Below, piece after piece: positions 45,401 to 48,171 of a DNA stretch of 48,171 nt (positions are counted from its first letter, which is position 1; the number at the start of each line of letters is the position of its first letter). A program made the translations under genes and the position numbers. Source of the stretch: Pseudomonadota bacterium (lineage in GTDB: Bacteria > Pseudomonadota > Alphaproteobacteria > Acetobacterales > Acetobacteraceae); NCBI GenBank assembly GCA_021847175.1, contig JAJZUI010000003.1:1-48171 (forward strand), read 5' to 3'. The notes beneath the pieces were generated by a model, which was not told the origin of the DNA, searched no databases, and saw only the letters and a program-made list of their open reading frames with translations.

Positions 45401-48171
45401 CCAGCGTCGCGATCGTGTTGCCCGCGCCAAGCGACACGTTGCCCGCCGCCGAGCCCACCAGCGTCGACGCGATCAGCGTCCCGCCGCTCTGCGCAATCCC
45501 GCCCGCGCTCGACAGGTCCAGCGTGCCACCGACATCCACCAGGCCCGACAGCGACAGCGCCTGACCCGCCGCCGTGTCCGCCAGCGTCGCCGTCGATGCC
45601 TGCACCGGGCCCGCCACGTCCAGCGTGCCGCTGCCAACCGACACATCCACCGTGCTGCCCGCAGCCGCAACCTTGCCGAGCACGCCGATCGTGTTGCCGT
45701 TGCCAAGCAGCACCGACCCCGTCGGGCCAGACGGCAGCGTCAGCGTCCCCGCCGAGATCACCCCGCCCGCACCCTCCGTCACGCCCAACCCGAGCGGATC
45801 GAGCGTCACCGCGCCGCTGCCCGCCAGCGTCCCGCCAGCGAGCGTGATCCCCGGCGCCTGCACCCACACCGATCCCGCCTGCGCCACCCCATCGATCGAC
45901 AGCGCACCCGTCACCGCCAGCGACAGACCGCCGCCCGACGTCACCGCCACGTCGCCCAGCGCGCCGATCGTGTTGCTGCCCGCCACCAGCGACAGACCGC
46001 CCAAGCCGATCCCCCCGCCACTCGCCAGCGTGCCCGCGACAATCGTGCCGCCAGCCTGCGCAATCCCGCCGTTCGGCGCGCTCAGGTCCAGTGTGCCGCC
46101 AGGCGCCGTCTGCACGCTGCCGCGAAGGCTGATCGCCGGACCCGTCGCGGTATCGTCCAGCACCACGTTGCCCGACGGCGCCGCGATCACCGATGCACCC
46201 GACAGGCTCAGCGCCGCCGTGTCCTGCACCACCACGTCGCCCGCCCCGGCCTGCAGCACGCCGATCGACGCGATGCTGTTCAAGCCGCCCAGCGTCACTC
46301 CCTGCCCGATGGTCCCAACACTCGTCAGCAGCGGCGTCGCCAAAACCCCCGACGCCGTGCTCGACACCCCGCCATTGAGCGCGTTGAGCGTCACCGACGT
46401 CGAACCCGCGAGCGAACCCGCGAGCGTGATCGCCGTCCCAGACGCCTCGTCCGACAGCATCACCACACCACCGCGAACCGGACCCGTCACGTCCAGCGCC
46501 AAACTGTCGTTGACCGATATCGCTCCCGTCCCAGCATCCACCGAGCCGAGGTTGGGGATGGCGTTGGTGGCACTGCCAAGATGCAGACTGCCCACCGCGC
46601 CCTCGAACGTGCCGCCGGCGGCGAGCGTCAGCGGCTGGTTGACTACCGCGCCGCCCGTCGTCTCCAGGTCCAGCGTGCCGACCCCGGTCGCATTCACGGT
46701 CCCGCCCGCGGTGATGCTGCCGGCGGTCGCGGTCGCGAGGTCGGTTCTGCCCAGCCGCAGCGTCCCCGCGGTGATCGCGCTCAGGTCGCCCGGCGCGATG
46801 GCGTTGGGGGCGGAAGAGGCCAGCGCCACCTTGCCGCTGTTGCCGGTGGGACCGAGCGCCACCAGCCCGCCGGGTGCGAACAACGACCCGCCGGCCGCGA
46901 ACGCGAAGATGTTGTCTGCGATCTCGAGCGTCTGACCGCCGCCGACCGTGACCGTGCCCGCGACCGTGAGCGGCGACGTGTCCCGCAGCCGCAGGTCGCC
47001 GCCGGTCACGCCGAGCGTGGAAAGCGTGCCGATGACGTTTGCCGTGCCTGAGAGATCGGCCGTGCCGGCGATGCCGCCGCTGCTGGTGAGCGTCGAGGCG
47101 ATGAGCCGGCCGCTCGCGGCGTGGATGCCGCCCCCCGCCGTGGAGAGATCGAGCGTGCCAGCAGCGGGATCGGCCGCGAGGGTGCCGCCGACGGTGATGC
47201 CGGCGGTGCCGCTGTTTGCGACGGTGATGCTGGTGGCCGAGACCAGGCCCGCAATCTGCGGATCGAGGCTGCCGGTGAGCGTCACGCCGAAGCCAGATGC
47301 CAGCACGTTGCCGACATTCTGGATTGCGTTCGCCGAGTTCCCCAGCGCCACGTCGCCACCCGCCGTCGGCACCAGCAGCGTACCCGCCGAGATCACGCCG
47401 GACGCCGTTTCCGTGATCCCGCCATTCGGGGCCGAGAGCGACAGCGTGCCAGGCGTCGACACGCCGGCGTTCAGCGTGATCGCCGTGCCTGCGGCCCTGT
47501 CATTGACGACGACGTTGCCGGCCTGCAACGAACCGGCGACAGTGAGGGCACTGACGTCGATGAGGCGCACGTCACCGGTGAGCGTGCCGATCGCGCCGAG
47601 GGTCGCGAGCGTGTTGGTGGCCGCGTCGAGCGTGACGCCGCCCTTTAGGCCGGTCGAGGAGGTGAGCTCCGTGGCCACGAGCGTGCCGCCGTTCTGCGTC
47701 AGCCCGCCGGCGGCGTTGGCGAGCAGCGTGTCGGCCTGGAGCGTGCCCGCGGAAAGCGTGATCGTTCCGGTCCCGGCCTCGATATCGAGCACCGGGATGC
47801 CGGCGAGATTGGCGCTTCTGGCAACGTTCACGCCCGTGCCCTGGAGGACCAGGTCGCCTGCGGTGATGGCCGCCAGCGCCGCGGGGTCGATCGAGACCGT
47901 GTTCGCCCCGCCGGCTCCGACGCCGAGGCCGTCGGTCGGCGGAAACGCCGCGATCGCCACGGTGCCGCCCGGCGCGACCAGCGAGCCGCCGCCAGACACC
48001 AGGCCGCCGACCGTGAGGCCGATCGGATCCAGGGTCGGGACCGACACCGTGCCGCCGAGCGTGAGCTTGCCGGTATCGGTGAGCTGCAGGCCGCCGCCGG
48101 TCACCGCGAGGGAGCCGAGGGTGCCGATCGCGTTGGTGCCTTGCAGGTTCATGCCGCCGGCCACGCCGAGG
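42474..48171 (-). CDS. Giant repetitive secreted protein, TpsA/filamentous-haemagglutinin-like (5' part beyond window)
   Basis: The frame stays open from the stop at 42474 to the window edge, giving about 1898 residues without an N terminus. About sixteen copies of a roughly 95-100-residue unit are seen, each carrying an N-x-I-x-x-LG motif (GTNAIGTLG, SANAIQNVG, GSNTIGALG, TGNRIGTLG), a turn like DEASGTAITL or DTAAGQALSL and TLDLSAPNGGI. The unit suits a right-handed beta-helix. The C terminus has the only cysteines I see (NNCPIESVSC), followed by VVLPVVLVIPSNP and LLPGIARKDY, as in TpsA exoproteins linked to CHAT genes. The N-terminal secretion domain and a TpsB-type transporter are expected beyond 48171. 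Confidence 0.82.
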   Translation of the reverse strand, partial: LGVAGGMNLQGTNAIGTLGSLAVTGGGLQLTDTGKLTLGGTVSVPTLDPIGLTVGGLVSGGGSLVAPGGTVAIAAFPPTDGLGVGAGGANTVSIDPAALAAITAGDLVLQGTGVNVARSANLAGIPVLDIEAGTGTITLSAGTLQADTLLANAAGGLTQNGGTLVATELTSSTGLKGGVTLDAATNTLATLGAIGTLTGDVRLIDVSALTVAGSLQAGNVVVNDRAAGTAITLNAGVSTPGTLSLSAPNGGITETASGVISAGTLLVPTAGGDVALGNSANAIQNVGNVLASGFGVTLTGSLDPQIAGLVSATSITVANSGTAGITVGGTLAADPAAGTLDLSTAGGGIHAASGRLIASTLTSSGGIAGTADLSGTANVIGTLSTLGVTGGDLRLRDTSPLTVAGTVTVGGGQTLEIADNIFAFAAGGSLFAPGGLVALGPTGNSGKVALASSAPNAIAPGDLSAITAGTLRLGRTDLATATAGSITAGGTVNATGVGTLDLETTGGAVVNQPLTLAAGGTFEGAVGSLHLGSATNAIPNLGSVDAGTGAISVNDSLALDVTGPVRGGVVMLSDEASGTAITLAGSLAGSTSVTLNALNGGVSSTASGVLATPLLTSVGTIGQGVTLGGLNSIASIGVLQAGAGDVVVQDTAALSLSGASVIAAPSGNVVLDDTATGPAISLRGSVQTAPGGTLDLSAPNGGIAQAGGTIVAGTLASGGGIGLGGLSLVAGSNTIGALGDVAVTSGGGLSLAVTGALSIDGVAQAGSVWVQAPGITLAGGTLAGSGAVTLDPLGLGVTEGAGGVISAGTLTLPSGPTGSVLLGNGNTIGVLGKVAAAGSTVDVSVGSGTLDVAGPVQASTATLADTAAGQALSLSGLVDVGGTLDLSSAGGIAQSGGTLIASTLVGSAAGNVSLGAGNTIATLGTFAVTGGSFALIDNQPLVVDGPLSASGITLDAKNAGGLLLAGSVDAGAGGVLDVSSPGAVTQSAGTVRAGVVQSASGVASLNLALAGNSIAALGSLASAGGVDVLSAQSLAVLGSVSGTGIMLAAPTISVTGEASGTSLVSLDAIAGPLLLSGTVGSPGAIVDLTSAAGATQSGGAILASTLQSTGGLGGNVLLGASANSIGVLGALSLPGYVLTLADQAPLLIPASVSAASVAVTDNAAGTALNVMGTISGTVGVRLATPSGSALLSGSLLTPGTLDISGSAFTQLLGSGTIVAATLLSHAGLGDLTIQASSIDIIGAPLVSSGDVLINDIAPLTISGLVANTVAITDPAGMRVTGSLAGANGVTLVANAGPVAVAGTLDAGAGTLDVTAASGFGEGTGGAVRAMVLTSTGGIGGGGVSLGSVNNSIDAVTGLAAPGGIAIADVAPLVQSGMLSAATGNIVLTDSARAGVPMTLDGTLMGSAIALASTAAGIPGAAILQSSSSVLEGPAGATVVSAAAASGGVALAGTGNRISSVAGHATTGAFLVADTIPLALSSPIAAGGNLTITDSATGIAIAVDAPLTSGGVVSLTAGNGFAGANVPAIVLNGPIAAPAVALTSSTRGLTTAVIETAVGSITGNTALSARVASGGIDLAQTGNRIGTLGTIAAHGQNLSLVDGAPLTITGPLDVANFYLRETQPVVVTGDLTVANTWSLASTSTVQHVSGGLVAGRITGSATQLADFGSGDYVGTLGPFVMSGSTLALGDNLPLVIQGPIVAGYLAISAIGQVTIAGNIVTDGLPTSQQIGAAPSNPGSYISVSGPNAQIRQVGQTTVSPGNAPSATLRLQLPLTGGTVSLANLQGSALNLILGIQGGSATGNLNVAGLTVIGGVGSARLNGSVGSLTGTTAAQNSKIVPAQNGNYTLNNCPIESVSCVVLPVVLVIPSNPLNGLMLSVAPPQNNDFQILLPGIARKDY

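Noticed and set aside
43233-47051. Very long open frame on the plus strand opposite the exoprotein gene
   Set aside because: Its product is Arg/Ala/Asp/His-rich with no domain pattern. It arises because the GC-rich repetitive gene lacks stops in the antisense frame.
42500-48171. CRISPR-like regular repeats
   Set aside because: The repeats are long, imperfect, in frame and coding; there are no short identical repeats with unique spacers.

Overview
The window is GC-rich DNA whose protein families and gene order suggest an alphaproteobacterium, most likely Rhodospirillales/Acetobacteraceae. That is an inference from composition, an imp-type T6SS with two TssC paralogues, a ParB-fused DNA methylase and IS630/IS1182-like remnants. 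No rRNA or tRNA gene was seen to confirm it.

Left part (1-8.6 kb) is accessory. It holds a ParB-domain/DNA-methyltransferase gene cut by the window edge, a small unknown gene flanked by two related AT-rich inverted repeats, two truncated transposases joined back to back, a DUF6880-type gene, an unknown 216-residue gene, a RecD2 helicase gene broken by a single-base frameshift, a tract of repeated TTCCCTGTT hairpins, and a multi-pass membrane protein. A biotin-protein ligase gene (birA) marks the border.

The centre (9.4-36.5 kb) is a complete type VI secretion system in three blocks. Block 1 (+): vgrG, a DUF6931-like gene, PAAR, tagH (FHA), tssJ, tssK, tssL-OmpA, tssM, tagF, pppA. Block 2 (-): clpV then hcp. 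Block 3 (+): tssA, tssB, tssC, a second tssC, tagJ, tssE, tssF, tssG and a SAM methyltransferase whose start overlaps the tssG stop. Perfect hairpins close block 1 against hcp, and the downstream ompA-like gene against the kinase operon.

The right part (37.2-48.2 kb) is a minus-strand operon: a giant repetitive secreted protein (N terminus beyond the window), a CHAT-protease lipoprotein starting about 1 base after its stop, and a membrane Ser/Thr kinase with a periplasmic DUF4384-like domain. Kinase, phosphatase PppA, FHA protein TagH and a Thr-Val-Ile-Arg-Pro motif near the TssL N terminus form the known threonine-phosphorylation switch of T6SS. The unusual point is that the kinase gene sits in an operon with a surface exoprotein and a CHAT lipoprotein, while no tagQRST genes are seen. 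This suggests an undescribed surface-to-T6SS signalling route (hypothesis). No obvious T6SS effector/immunity pair is visible.
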